Positions 10,242 to 20,000 of a DNA stretch of 64,000 nt are shown one piece after another. The DNA lies in contig CAUYUJ010017821.1 of assembly GCA_963575745.1 (NCBI GenBank), positions 1 to 64,000 on the forward strand, given 5' to 3'. The notes under the pieces were generated by a model. It was not told the origin of the DNA, made no database searches, and saw only the letters and a list, made by a program, of their open reading frames with translations. The stretch comes from Prorocentrum cordatum (Eukaryota; Sar; Dinophyceae; Prorocentrales; Prorocentraceae). The translations under genes were made by a program, and so were the position numbers. Numbering within the stretch: the first letter of the stretch is position 1; the number at the start of each line of letters is the position of its first letter.

Positions 10242-13200
10242 ACCTGCGTGATCAACGCATAGGCTAGAGCGCCACGAAGACTGACGAACATATCAGAAAT
10301 CGTCTTTGTCGCTTTGCTCTCAGGATCAGCGCCTGTGAGTTCTGGATGTGTGATAGGACGAAGTTGTTTGATGTATTCGTCCTGATCAAGAGTGACGCTC
10401 CCATCATCGGTCTTGTTGTACCGAACGGCACAGTTTGTGTATGTGTGCTTGTTCAGTTTGCACTTTCCAAACGTATCTTCAACACATTTGACGTACTTGT
10501 CAATAGAATCTTCCTTCTCAGTCATATTGATGTCATCAGCGTGTTTGGCTGTCAAGAGGTTTGAACTCATCTCGAACTCTTCATCGTATGAAGTAGGCTG
10601 TAGTCCAAAGCTCCTAGTGATGGACCTGAGCTTCAACGAGAATGCCCTGGGAGCATCCATCGTGCCAGTCCCCGGCTTCAGGCGCCGAAGACAATGCTTT
10701 GATTCGTCATGTGACTCAAAGCCTGGCAATGTGCGAAGGACAGCTGCTGACCCAGGAGGTAGTGTGAAGCACACCACACGCTCTTTCTCGCCCGTTGCCG
10801 CGGCGAGCTCGCTATAGGTCAGTCCCTTCAAGAAAGCCATGTTGATGTCCAGGGAAGCGATGATCCAAGCTTTGTTGCATGCAGCAGAACTTGCGAGCAG
10901 TCTCTGGTTTGACCTCCTTGCCGTGCCAGAGAAGGTTTCGACATCAAAGGCTTCAATGTCCATGAAGCCACGGAGTACCAAGCGTAACCTGATCGTCCGT
11001 TCCATTTCGCCCTTCTCGTTCTTGACAAACTTCCATTTGTATACATAGCGTGAAGTCATGATGTTCGACGCTTTGCTCAAGTCAGTCATCTGGAAGCATT
11101 TGTTGTCAAGCCAAGTCTTCAATTCTGTGTGAAGGGCTTTGGAAACTTTGACCGGATTCGCTTGAATGTCGGCCTTCGTGAGTAGATCGTCTTCCTTGAC
11201 GACCGCGGCACGTTTGGAGGCAGCACTAACATATACTCGCATAGTTGTGACGCTGCTGTCATCCAACAATCGGCGTTGCTGCTCGGACAGGACGACTTTG
11301 GACATGTCTGCTGTGAAGCAAAGCTCGATGTACTTCCCGTGCTCGTCGGAATCCAGATCATATTGGCTGTCCGGATCCGTGGAGCACAAAGGAACGTAGT
11401 AAGAAGTGTCCATGTCGTATCCTGGCGGGTGACCCCGCACCGGCAAGTGGCCTTGCACATCTTCACAGGTCGTAGAGACCAACGCGCACTGTGAGTCTGT
11501 CATGTATGTCGGAACTGTATGCATGACTTCTTCTGTGTCAGCTTCAAGGAGTGTTCTGTCACCCATCAGTTCAGCATACCACGACTTCAAGACAAAGACA
11601 TCCAGATCTTCTTCTGTTTCCTCTATGATGGTCGGGAGCCGACCATCATTCTCCGCAGGAGGCTGCTCAGGAGCAGCTGCTGGAGGTGGCTCGCTTGGTG
11701 GTGGACCATCAGCGAGTTCCTCAAACTTAGTGAGGTCTCGGTCGAATCCAGCAGGCGGCTTCTTGGATTTAAGACACTGGATGATGCGTGAATGTGTAGA
11801 TCCTGTGATGTCGTAGATGTTCAAGGCAGTGCCATCAGCTTCATAATAATGAAAGCCAGGGGTCACATCGTTATCATAGTGCACTAGTGTACAGCTGTCT
11901 GCATAGGGTGCAGCAGGCAACTTAGTCAGGCTTTTAGCAAGTCGTACAGCAACCACGTTTTCAATGCGAAAATAGTTGCGAATGAGATACTGAAGAGCCA
12001 AGTGCACCTTAGGCGAAAGCCGGCTCGCAGCAGTCATCTGCAGCCGGCCCTGTTTCGCTGGTAGGTATCCGAAAGTCATGGCGGGTTTCCCCGCTGGCAG
12101 ACCGGCAATAAAGGCCAATGCTGTCCGAAGGGCCGTATTGTCCGATCCTATCTCGCGGACCATCAGTGCTTCGATGTACAGCGTATGTCGTGTGTCAGGA
12201 TACTGTACTCGCACTTCGCGACTGCCGACCTTCACGATGACCTGACCTCGGTCAGGTTCGTTGCGGATGACCGGGTATGGACCACTCCATCCACCCCAGT
12301 CGTCTTTCGTGGTGGTCGGGCGATGATAGTCCACGAGATCTCCCTCTTTGTAGTGAAATTCACCCGTAGCAGTAGTCTTCGTACGGAGAGCCCTGTTCGT
12401 CTTGGCAACCGCAGTGGCCTGCGTGATTGCCTCCAGACTAACCCTCCTGATTGTCTCTTCCCTTGAGTGATCTGATGATTCAGCGGACTGATCATGATCC
12501 AGGACAGGGAAATCGGGAAGCATAGCTGGTTGTCTGCCATACAGCGCACTATACGGAGACACTTCGTTGTAGAAGGTAAATGCGTTGCTGGCAAACAAGG
12601 CCTCATGTAAAAAACGAATGAAATTCAGAGGAATATTCAATCTATTCAATTCTTCTCCCATCACGTGTATGAGGTGTCGCAGGATGCCGTTCCTAGCTTC
12701 GATAGTCGTGGCGTGTTGGCCACGCGCTCGGATACGAAGCTCTGTTCCCTTGGATTTAAGGATGGCCTTTGCTGTATCGTTATTCAGTGCTCCTTCCCCA
12801 TCGGAGTATAAGATCTTAGCAGGGCCATGTTGCATCCAAGTTGTGTGATAGGCATCGAGAACAGCGTGCATAGTCTTATCAGGAATCTCTGTGCCAGCTG
12901 CCCAGCGAATACAACGGTCGATGATGTGAAAAACAATATGTTCCTGTTTGTAAAAGAAAAGATCACATTCGACTTCCTCGTTGAAACGTCCTGGCAGTGA
13001 CACAGAAGGCATCACCGTGTTGCCTGGTTTGTCCCAGGCACGACATTCTCTACGCGAGTCGCAAATGCCTTTGATCAGACTCAAACGGGTTTCACCCAGA
13101 CCAACCTTAGCTAGAATCATCCGCATCTTTGGTTCCTTAGCATGAAACCATCTCAAGTGAAGCTTGCGGAGTTCTCGCTGCACTACAGCTGGGTCAAAGC

Positions 13201-14866
13201 TTCGCAGGTTTTGAAGGCTGAGCTGAACGTCGAAGCGAGTCCAATCAGGGAGCCTTGGCCTTGGCCTCGGCTCTGCGTGAGGCTGCGGCGGCGGTGGAGG
13301 ATCACCTCCCTCCATGCGTCCGCGCCTTGCTGCCACTTGCGGCAGTCTGCGGTGATCGTCAGAGCTGCCAGCGCCAGTGGTGTTACCATGAGCCCCCTCG
13401 GCCCTGGCGATGTCATGGCTGCTGGCGCCTGCGGCTGGATCGCCCTCACCGGGCCGTGGCGGCCTAGGCGCGCGTATGCGCGCTTTCGCGGCCGGCGCCG
13501 CTTTTGCGGCTGGCGCCGCTTTTGCGGCTGGAGCCGCTTCCGCGGCTGGCGCCGCAGGAGCGGCTTGCCCCGCTGGGCGCGGCTGACCAAAGTTATCTGG
13601 CAGCTTCCATTTTTCGGCGAATCTGCATTGGCCAGATATCTTGGTATGGTGAGGATTGCTCTTCTGATATTCCTTCTTACAGCTTGGACAGTCCCAATAG
13701 TATGGTTCAACATCATACCATCGACACATCTTCGGATCCCTGCTGTGCCTTGGTGATTGTTTGTAGTTGTTGTCTACGCAGCCAGGGCACCCAAGACCGC
13801 CAAGTGGTGGTCGCCGGATTTCTCCGTTTGGGTGTCTCTGGATTGTTGGGTCGTCCAAGTCGTAGCCAGCACTGTTTGTTACGAACGCGTAACTGCGTTC
13901 GCGATTCGCGAATGGATCGCGACCGTAAGCGCACAGATCTTTGGCGATTTGCACCGCATCAACGATCAGTGACTGCATTCTGTATGTATACTGTGCCGCC
14001 CTTGCTAGTTCTTTGTTGCAAGCATTGGCGTGCACATGATTACCTGGACAACGCTTGCCTCTGAAAGGTGCCAACGACTCTTCTTTGTTTGCCATCATCT
14101 GTGTTGGCTTGCGAATGTATTGTCCAAACGAATATTTGAGACCAGTCGTGCATTGGTCAATAATCGTTTGGCAAGTGACCTTGCGTTGTGCCAGTTCCTT
14201 CCATGGCTGGATCTCATCCACCCACGTGCCCATTGGTCGTTCCCTGAGAAAGAAACGTCTTAGGTCGTCTTGTAATAGAGCGACTGCTCCACAGAACGTG
14301 ATGTGAGGTAGGTCCTCTTTGTGGTGTTTAAGCCACGTATCATAATTGACCTGTGCGTTGAAGTATGAAGGAAGTCCAGTAGTTCTGCAGCTTGGCTGCA
14401 AAATCGTGATCTTGACAAAGCAAGTCTTGAGGTAGTGAAGGACTGCTCTTTGTACTTCCGAGTTTCCAAGGTCAACCATAGATATCTTATCAAGGTTCCC
14501 GCCCGACGAGAGCCCCCTCTTGAAGGCTAATATGGATATACCACCCTTGCCCCCACATAATTCAAGCATGTCCACTTGATTGTTTCTGCCGTAGCATAGT
14601 GACTGGACCATCGAGAAGACATCAGCATGTGAGTCAGCGGGTTGCCCCGCCGGTAACATCATGAAGATGTCCTCTGATTCGCTGTCCGAGTCCGAGTCAT
14701 CAAGAGGAACGTCGTTGAAATATGTGGAGCAGTCAAGCCCTTTGAGGTCCTCTCCACAGTCGTCGTTACCGTCTTCCACTTTCTTCGGGATTTTCTTCGG
14801 TTTGATGCCAGCCTCTTTGTCAGCTTTCTGCTTTTCTTTCTGTTTTATCCTGGCATCAGTGGGCAA
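10172..14866 (-). CDS. Pol: MTase-like region, Zn-binding motif, integrase core and reverse transcriptase
   Basis: A frame of 1,564 codons. Residues about 98-220 read as a Rossmann MTase-like fold: DMLELCGGKGG, then MVDLGN, then ILQPSCRTTG and ERPMGTW. Residues 360-415 hold spaced Cys/His pairs (CPGC, CPSC, HHT..C). Integrase follows: an H570-H575-C602-C608 motif, then catalytic D635, D689 and E723 (ECDLFFY, YSDGEGAL, TIEARNG). An 18-bp repeat encodes AAPAAK at 440-462. The RVT_2-type polymerase has motif A LDINMAFLKG (D1340) and the catalytic pair in KHADDINMT (D1444, D1445), so the usual Y-V-D-D reads H-A-D-D. The frame differs from that of the segments before (14856-16016) and after (RNase H). 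Integrase inserts the cDNA, and the polymerase copies the RNA. Confidence 0.88.
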   Translation of the reverse strand: MPTDARIKQKEKQKADKEAGIKPKKIPKKVEDGNDDCGEDLKGLDCSTYFNDVPLDDSDSDSESEDIFMMLPAGQPADSHADVFSMVQSLCYGRNNQVDMLELCGGKGGISILAFKRGLSSGGNLDKISMVDLGNSEVQRAVLHYLKTCFVKITILQPSCRTTGLPSYFNAQVNYDTWLKHHKEDLPHITFCGAVALLQDDLRRFFLRERPMGTWVDEIQPWKELAQRKVTCQTIIDQCTTGLKYSFGQYIRKPTQMMANKEESLAPFRGKRCPGNHVHANACNKELARAAQYTYRMQSLIVDAVQIAKDLCAYGRDPFANRERSYAFVTNSAGYDLDDPTIQRHPNGEIRRPPLGGLGCPGCVDNNYKQSPRHSRDPKMCRWYDVEPYYWDCPSCKKEYQKSNPHHTKISGQCRFAEKWKLPDNFGQPRPAGQAAPAAPAAEAAPAAKAAPAAKAAPAAKARIRAPRPPRPGEGDPAAGASSHDIARAEGAHGNTTGAGSSDDHRRLPQVAARRGRMEGGDPPPPPQPHAEPRPRPRLPDWTRFDVQLSLQNLRSFDPAVVQRELRKLHLRWFHAKEPKMRMILAKVGLGETRLSLIKGICDSRRECRAWDKPGNTVMPSVSLPGRFNEEVECDLFFYKQEHIVFHIIDRCIRWAAGTEIPDKTMHAVLDAYHTTWMQHGPAKILYSDGEGALNNDTAKAILKSKGTELRIRARGQHATTIEARNGILRHLIHVMGEELNRLNIPLNFIRFLHEALFASNAFTFYNEVSPYSALYGRQPAMLPDFPVLDHDQSAESSDHSREETIRRVSLEAITQATAVAKTNRALRTKTTATGEFHYKEGDLVDYHRPTTTKDDWGGWSGPYPVIRNEPDRGQVIVKVGSREVRVQYPDTRHTLYIEALMVREIGSDNTALRTALAFIAGLPAGKPAMTFGYLPAKQGRLQMTAASRLSPKVHLALQYLIRNYFRIENVVAVRLAKSLTKLPAAPYADSCTLVHYDNDVTPGFHYYEADGTALNIYDITGSTHSRIIQCLKSKKPPAGFDRDLTKFEELADGPPPSEPPPAAAPEQPPAENDGRLPTIIEETEEDLDVFVLKSWYAELMGDRTLLEADTEEVMHTVPTYMTDSQCALVSTTCEDVQGHLPVRGHPPGYDMDTSYYVPLCSTDPDSQYDLDSDEHGKYIELCFTADMSKVVLSEQQRRLLDDSSVTTMRVYVSAASKRAAVVKEDDLLTKADIQANPVKVSKALHTELKTWLDNKCFQMTDLSKASNIMTSRYVYKWKFVKNEKGEMERTIRLRLVLRGFMDIEAFDVETFSGTARRSNQRLLASSAACNKAWIIASLDINMAFLKGLTYSELAAATGEKERVVCFTLPPGSAAVLRTLPGFESHDESKHCLRRLKPGTGTMDAPRAFSLKLRSITRSFGLQPTSYDEEFEMSSNLLTAKHADDINMTEKEDSIDKYVKCVEDTFGKCKLNKHTYTNCAVRYNKTDDGSVTLDQDEYIKQLRPITHPELTGADPESKATKTISDMFVSLRGALAYALITQVWLMVYVVSLQRIQEPTTSRYDD
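13489..13580. repeat. 18-bp in-frame repeat GCGGCTGGCGCCGCTTTT
   Basis: About five tandem 18-bp units within the pol frame, encoding alanine-rich AAPAAK blocks. Each unit is the same GC palindrome type as the dispersed GCGGGTGGCCCCGC motif. Confidence 0.8.
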
Positions 14867-16016
14867 CGCAGTTTCCGCGGAGAGAGAGATCCGCTGCGGA
14901 AGGATCCGCTGTTAAGTCAGGAAATGGCGGAATTTCAGGAAAGTTGGTGGGTCGCGTTTGGCAGCGCTCAATCGAAGGGGGAGGAGACCGATCGTCATCG
15001 ACGATCGTCGCACGCTTTGGGCGTGGCCTTCGCGACTCACCGTCGCCGTGAAGAACTGGAGCCGGAGGCTCCCAGTATAATCGAGTACTGATGTTTGTAA
15101 CCCCATCAGGTAATGGAGCTCCATAATTGTACCCAGTCGGCTGATCCTGGATTTTGATATCTTGAACGATCTTATTCGTGTCCAGGTCGGTCGTGACTCT
15201 ACGAACAACATGGTCCCATTGAGGGCCCTTTTGTGGACATTGAACGTAGTGTCTTACCTTTTTGTCAACGCGCGTACACACACTGAGGTGTACCGCACTC
15301 CGCTCATTCCTAATCATGTTGGCTTTATTGAGTTGATCAAGGAAGCGTGCAGTGATGATAGCCAAGGTTTTATGCCGGAACTCGGCACGTTGCTGATCTT
15401 GGCCATACCAATCCAAATCATGTTCTTTGTGTGAGCCACAAGTACATCTCCATAAGTTTAGCGGTATATGAGGACAAGATGTAGCAACTTGTATATAGGA
15501 ACCACTGGGATACTTACTGGAGCGATCAAACTTGATACCGAAATGACAAAGTCTCATTCGTATGATGCTTAGCTTCAAATCTTCGATAACATCTTTGATC
15601 GGACCCTGTTTCCAGAAATACCCGGGTGGCCCCAGGATGACAATCTGCATTCTCAGAGCACGCGCTTTGATCAGGAGATTTTGTATACGTTGATAGTGGG
15701 GTCCCGCCCTCTTTCCTGGAGTACGAACGTACCAATCAGAGGGTGTGGCCACCCACAACATATTATAGTCTCCTGCCAACAGGTTTCCCAAATACTGTGT
15801 TCCAGTTGAAGTCATTACCTCGTTATGGGTAATCCGGTCACATATATAGCCACGGGTTCGGAGTTCAGCGCAAGCTGTGCGAATATCTTCGATAACGAGA
15901 CATTTTGAATGATATTTTTCCTCTCGGGCCTCAGCGCGGCCAACGTATGTAGCGAGGAGGCCGGTATTCGGCTTCTCTTCGCAAGCGAGCGCCGCCGGCG
16001 CGCCCGCCTGCCCCCG
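14856..16016 (-). CDS. Pol segment after the second TGA, unknown/MTase-like
   Basis: The frame of the protease segment continues past the TGA at 16017-16019. Its first ATG is at 15815, but it is open from 16016. It reads YVGRAEAREEKYHSKCLVIE, then TPSDWYVRTPGKRAG, ILGPPGYFWKQGP, IIRMRLCHFGIKF and LWRCTCGSHKEHDLDWYG. The GPPG segment followed by R-x-x-x-C-x-x-G resembles the way DNA-methyltransferase folds run, and similar blocks are known to me from dinoflagellate copia proteins, but no catalytic residue can be assigned. It ends 11 bases inside the next frame. Confidence 0.55.
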   Translation of the reverse strand, partial: RGQAGAPAALACEEKPNTGLLATYVGRAEAREEKYHSKCLVIEDIRTACAELRTRGYICDRITHNEVMTSTGTQYLGNLLAGDYNMLWVATPSDWYVRTPGKRAGPHYQRIQNLLIKARALRMQIVILGPPGYFWKQGPIKDVIEDLKLSIIRMRLCHFGIKFDRSSKYPSGSYIQVATSCPHIPLNLWRCTCGSHKEHDLDWYGQDQQRAEFRHKTLAIITARFLDQLNKANMIRNERSAVHLSVCTRVDKKVRHYVQCPQKGPQWDHVVRRVTTDLDTNKIVQDIKIQDQPTGYNYGAPLPDGVTNISTRLYWEPPAPVLHGDGESRRPRPKRATIVDDDRSPPPSIERCQTRPTNFPEIPPFPDLTADPSAADLSLRGNCVAH

Positions 16017-17021
16017 TCAGCGGCTGTCGTGAGACCACGTTGCCGCTTGACTCGAAGGCGTGCGGTTCGCGGATGGCTCCGCAGGAGTCGCTGGTGTGGC
16101 CACGCTCGCAGACAGACTCGGCGGATTGTTCTCAGAGATGTCAAAGTATTCCGTCCGATCCGTAGCGTGACCCACGATCTCCGCTCTCTCACCTCGCTGT
16201 GTACGTGACGACAGCAGGCGGGTTGGCCCCGCAGAGTCCGATGAACCTCCGCCCGTGTAGCTTAGTGGTGGTGGCGGTGACGCGGGTGGCCCCGCTGGAT
16301 CCTCAGGCGTCCATTTACTCACCGCCTCCTGGACTGCCCAGAAGATTTTGGATTTCAGGGCAGCCTTTGCGTTCTCAGGAAGTGGGTGCCAAGTCCCTTC
16401 GGGACCCTGTCGGCCCTCCCACCAGCTGTTCAGCGTCCTGTTCACGATCAAACGGGTCGTGTCCTCCAGGAGCTGCTTGTCGATATACGGCTCGACGATA
16501 TACGTATCGGTCGTGAAGGTCGCGGACTGTCCCGTCGCGGGTGGCCCCGCTGTCGCGTCAGCGGGTGGCCCCGCACTGACGGGGTCCTCTTCGTTCTCCG
16601 TCTCGGTGTAGCCATCTCGACTGCTGCGGATCGTGAAGGTGTTCGTGACCGTGTGGCTTTTGGCCCCATCGTACAGCCCGCAGGGAATCGCAAGATGTCC
16701 CGAGGGAGTCTTCTTCGCCTTCAAGACCTTGGCGCCTCTTCCCAGCTTCAGGGTGTAGTCACCGCTGGGGAAGATGACCTTCTGGTAGCCCGGCTTCAAC
16801 ACGATGATCGTATCACGTGCCTCCATGGCTCCTAGGCCCCAGATAGCCGGGAGATTGGCGCCCGAGCCTTCTGCGATGTTGGAGGCATACTCCTCAATGC
16901 GGGGGCTCGCCTCGTTGGCGTACTGTACCCCGATCTTGAAGTTGCCCATATTCCGACATATCGCAGCGCCCTCCCCAACACCATTGATGTAGAGGGTCTT
17001 GCTCAGGGTGCAGATGGCAGG
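16017..17021 (-). CDS. Protease C-terminal half and linker
   Basis: This is in the same frame as the Tpt1-RING-protease segment, after the TGA at 17022-17024. The frame is open from just after that codon (PAICTLSKTLYINGVG), and its first ATG is at 16949. LPAIWGLGAMEARDTIIVL followed by FPSGDYTLKL and PSGHLAIPC matches the end of retropepsins in dinoflagellate copia elements (P-A-L-L-G-L-x-S-M, then S-G-H-L-x-x-P). The remainder is a Ser/Pro/Ala-rich linker with four AGPPA units. It ends in a second in-frame TGA (CGC TGA CGG). Confidence 0.65.
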   Translation of the reverse strand, partial: PAICTLSKTLYINGVGEGAAICRNMGNFKIGVQYANEASPRIEEYASNIAEGSGANLPAIWGLGAMEARDTIIVLKPGYQKVIFPSGDYTLKLGRGAKVLKAKKTPSGHLAIPCGLYDGAKSHTVTNTFTIRSSRDGYTETENEEDPVSAGPPADATAGPPATGQSATFTTDTYIVEPYIDKQLLEDTTRLIVNRTLNSWWEGRQGPEGTWHPLPENAKAALKSKIFWAVQEAVSKWTPEDPAGPPASPPPPLSYTGGGSSDSAGPTRLLSSRTQRGERAEIVGHATDRTEYFDISENNPPSLSASVATPATPAEPSANRTPSSQAATWSHDSR

Positions 17022-20000
17022 TCAGTGGTTGAACCTGGCCATTATCTCCTGGAAGGTCCGCGCCGTGTTGGATCCAATGATGTTAACATTAGAACCAATG
17101 TCCAGCATGAACGAGATACAGGGCATACCATCTTCATCAGGAAAGAATGTCCCATTGCGCGCTGCAAGAGCGACCTGTACGCCAATGTGGTCGTTGGTGT
17201 GGTACGTGATCTGCGATCCGAGTGTACCCCTCAACAGGCGCTGTTCAAGAACCCATTGACTCATGGTCAGCTCGGTGCACCACATCTGCTCGTACTGACG
17301 GCGCTCCTCCACAGTGATCGGTTCCTGCTGGAGGACCCAATAGTTTGCAGATAGCGTGGACATCCATTCGCCTCCTGGTGGCAGCGTGTCAGTATCGTCA
17401 CGCGCGTAGGTCAGCCCCTCTGTGTCGATCATGAATGTGGAATGGAACTGGGCTGCCTCTGCGCTCTCAGCGCTTGCCCGGCTTCTGGCGCTGACCGGGC
17501 TTGCCACTCGAGAGGTCCTGGTCGATCCAGTTGGCCTCCGAATCCCGCCTCCGCTCCTGCCACTCCGCCTGATGTTAGCCTCCATGTTCCTCAAGAAACC
17601 TGGGTTTGGAGGTCCGTTAGCGGGTGGCCCCGCTTGGGCGGCGGGAGCCGCTTCAGCGGGTGGCCCCGCAGCTGGGGGCTCTTGCGCTCGGAGCGTGGGC
17701 AAGATCGGCATCTGAATGCCTTGTTCTGGCGCTGGCCAGGGGTATGCCTGTGCAGCTGGGGCGCGCGCGGATGGCTCCGCCGATCGTGCGGCCCGAGCCT
17801 CCAGTGCCTCCACTGCTTCGCGTAATCGACGCATTTCTCGGGCATCTGCAACGTGCCTTTCCTGCTGGCGCGCTTGGTCCGACTCAGCATCGCGCTGTCC
17901 AGCATACGGGAAGTGTGCTATCACTATGCCCGGTCCACGGCATACGGCACAGGGGGCCTCATTCGGCGCACCTGGCCGCTGATTGCGGACATGCTGCTGT
18001 GCAACACGGTCCCAGCATATGTCGTGGAAGAAGTGCCCGCACGCCAGTCTCCACACTGTAGTGCCCATCTCGTAGTTGTCCATGCAGATTGGGCACTGAG
18101 TGAAGTTGTAGTCTGAGATGACTGGAGCAGGCAAGTCAGGGCGAGTCCGAGTTTGGCGCTCGAACGTGGTTTCGCCCTCCCGATATGGCGTCGGTGGCGG
18201 CCGTCTGTCTGGCCGTTCAGCAGGTGGCCCCGCAATCATAGGAGTGTTATTCATCTGCGCGTAGTACTCAGGGTACATCGGCGCGTCCATGGCCGGCGCC
18301 TCTGCTGGACCGTGATTGTCCCATCCATATATCGGGTGTGATGCTATTCCTGGAATAAACACCTGTCGATATGGATTCGTGGGATCAGCATTTGGAGCAT
18401 CTTCAGAAGTCCAACTCCAGAGAGGTCGAAAGTCGCCATGGTTTGTAACGTCTATGTTGCGGTTCCGCAACCGGCTGGGCACTCTTTCAGCTTGTTGTTG
18501 CGGAAAAGTAGCCTGTGCTCTTAAGTTAGCTGCCCGACGTTCGTAGTCTGAACCTTGCTGTCCGTCAGCGGGTGGCCCCGCTTGAGCGGGTGGCTCCGCA
18601 GGCGTTCGCTCAGCGGGTGACCCCGCAGCCGCTCCTCCTTCACTACCCCTCGGAGTGCCAAAGGGAGTGGTTGCTTGGAGTGCTGCCGCGAGTGCTGGAT
18701 TTCCGCGAATCGCCTGGAGTCTTTGCCACAAGCTGTTCTCGCTCGTTTCAGACGGCGGAGTCCGGAACGGCGAGCCACCATCGGAGCCGCCCATAGGGAC
18801 AAACCTCGCACCTCCAGCCTGCTGCGGAGGGCGTTGTGGCTGTGGTCCTAGGGCGCCTGGTGGCCCCGCAGGAGTGCGCAGGTTCCTCTGCTGTGCGTCT
18901 TGGATACCTGCATGCACCACCCACGGGTCAGCACGGTATAGCTGATCGGTCAGTCCAGAAACGTCGGCTGGTGACAGGTAGCTGTTGAGGGCCTGGACCC
19001 ATGTCTGCTGGTCCGGCCTCCAAGGAGATGCTACTGCGGCTACTGGCGTGACCACTTGCTGCCATGAACCATCCGAGGTGTCTGCCGCGGGTGTCCCCGC
19101 TCCTGCGGGTGGCCCCGCCTCAGGCATGACCTCGTCTTCCTGGGCATTTATCATGAGGACTGTCTGTGTGAGGTACGGTCGTGGAGCAACATCTTGCTCG
19201 GTCATGGTCAGGTTGAATGGGCGACCGCCCGTCTTAGTCCAGCCCTTTAGGTACATGGCGTGATCTTCCATCACACCCAAAGTTCTGTCACACATTTTAA
19301 GTGGCAAGTAGTCCTCGGAGCAAATCCTGTCCGCGGGTTGGCCCCGCTTCCGCGATTTGTCATAAGCCAGCGGATTGCTCAAGGCTTCACCGACCCGATA
19401 TTTTGCAATGCTCACAATCTGAAGGATATGATCGGGCGGTATGCGGCCATTGTGGCCCCGTGTCATGACGATGTCATTCGCTGACCTCCATAAAGAAAAA
19501 CCGCTGGACAACATCTTGCTGATGCTGCAGAGGATGAGCACCTCAGAGTCAGGACGGATGCCCGACTGAATCCTCGGGTCACCCGGGAGGTAGGGGCAGC
19601 CGTGAACGAACTGGCGCCCCCCCTGCCCCTTAGGGTTGTCCTGTGCGAGGCATGAAAGGCCATTATCAAGGATGCCCTTAACATGCTCCCACTGTGTCCC
19701 GTGGATGAAGTATACTGGGTCATCTGGTTCCTTCATCCATGTCGTGATGGGCTTATAGAGCGACTCTGGGCAGTGGATGCCTGGGCTGCTATGGCCGCTC
19801 GTGGCTCTGATGAAGTATTGTGGCCTGCGTGCCGTTGGTAGGAATCTGGGAGGTAGCTTCATGCTATCCTCGACGCATTTCATCTGGAGCCTGCCCTTCT
19901 GCATGCCATGGTTGTCGATCATCTCGCAGCAGTTCAGCAACACCCAATACACGTATGAACAGTGAGGGTTGCCCTTGATCAGCACATCGTGCATGTCCCG

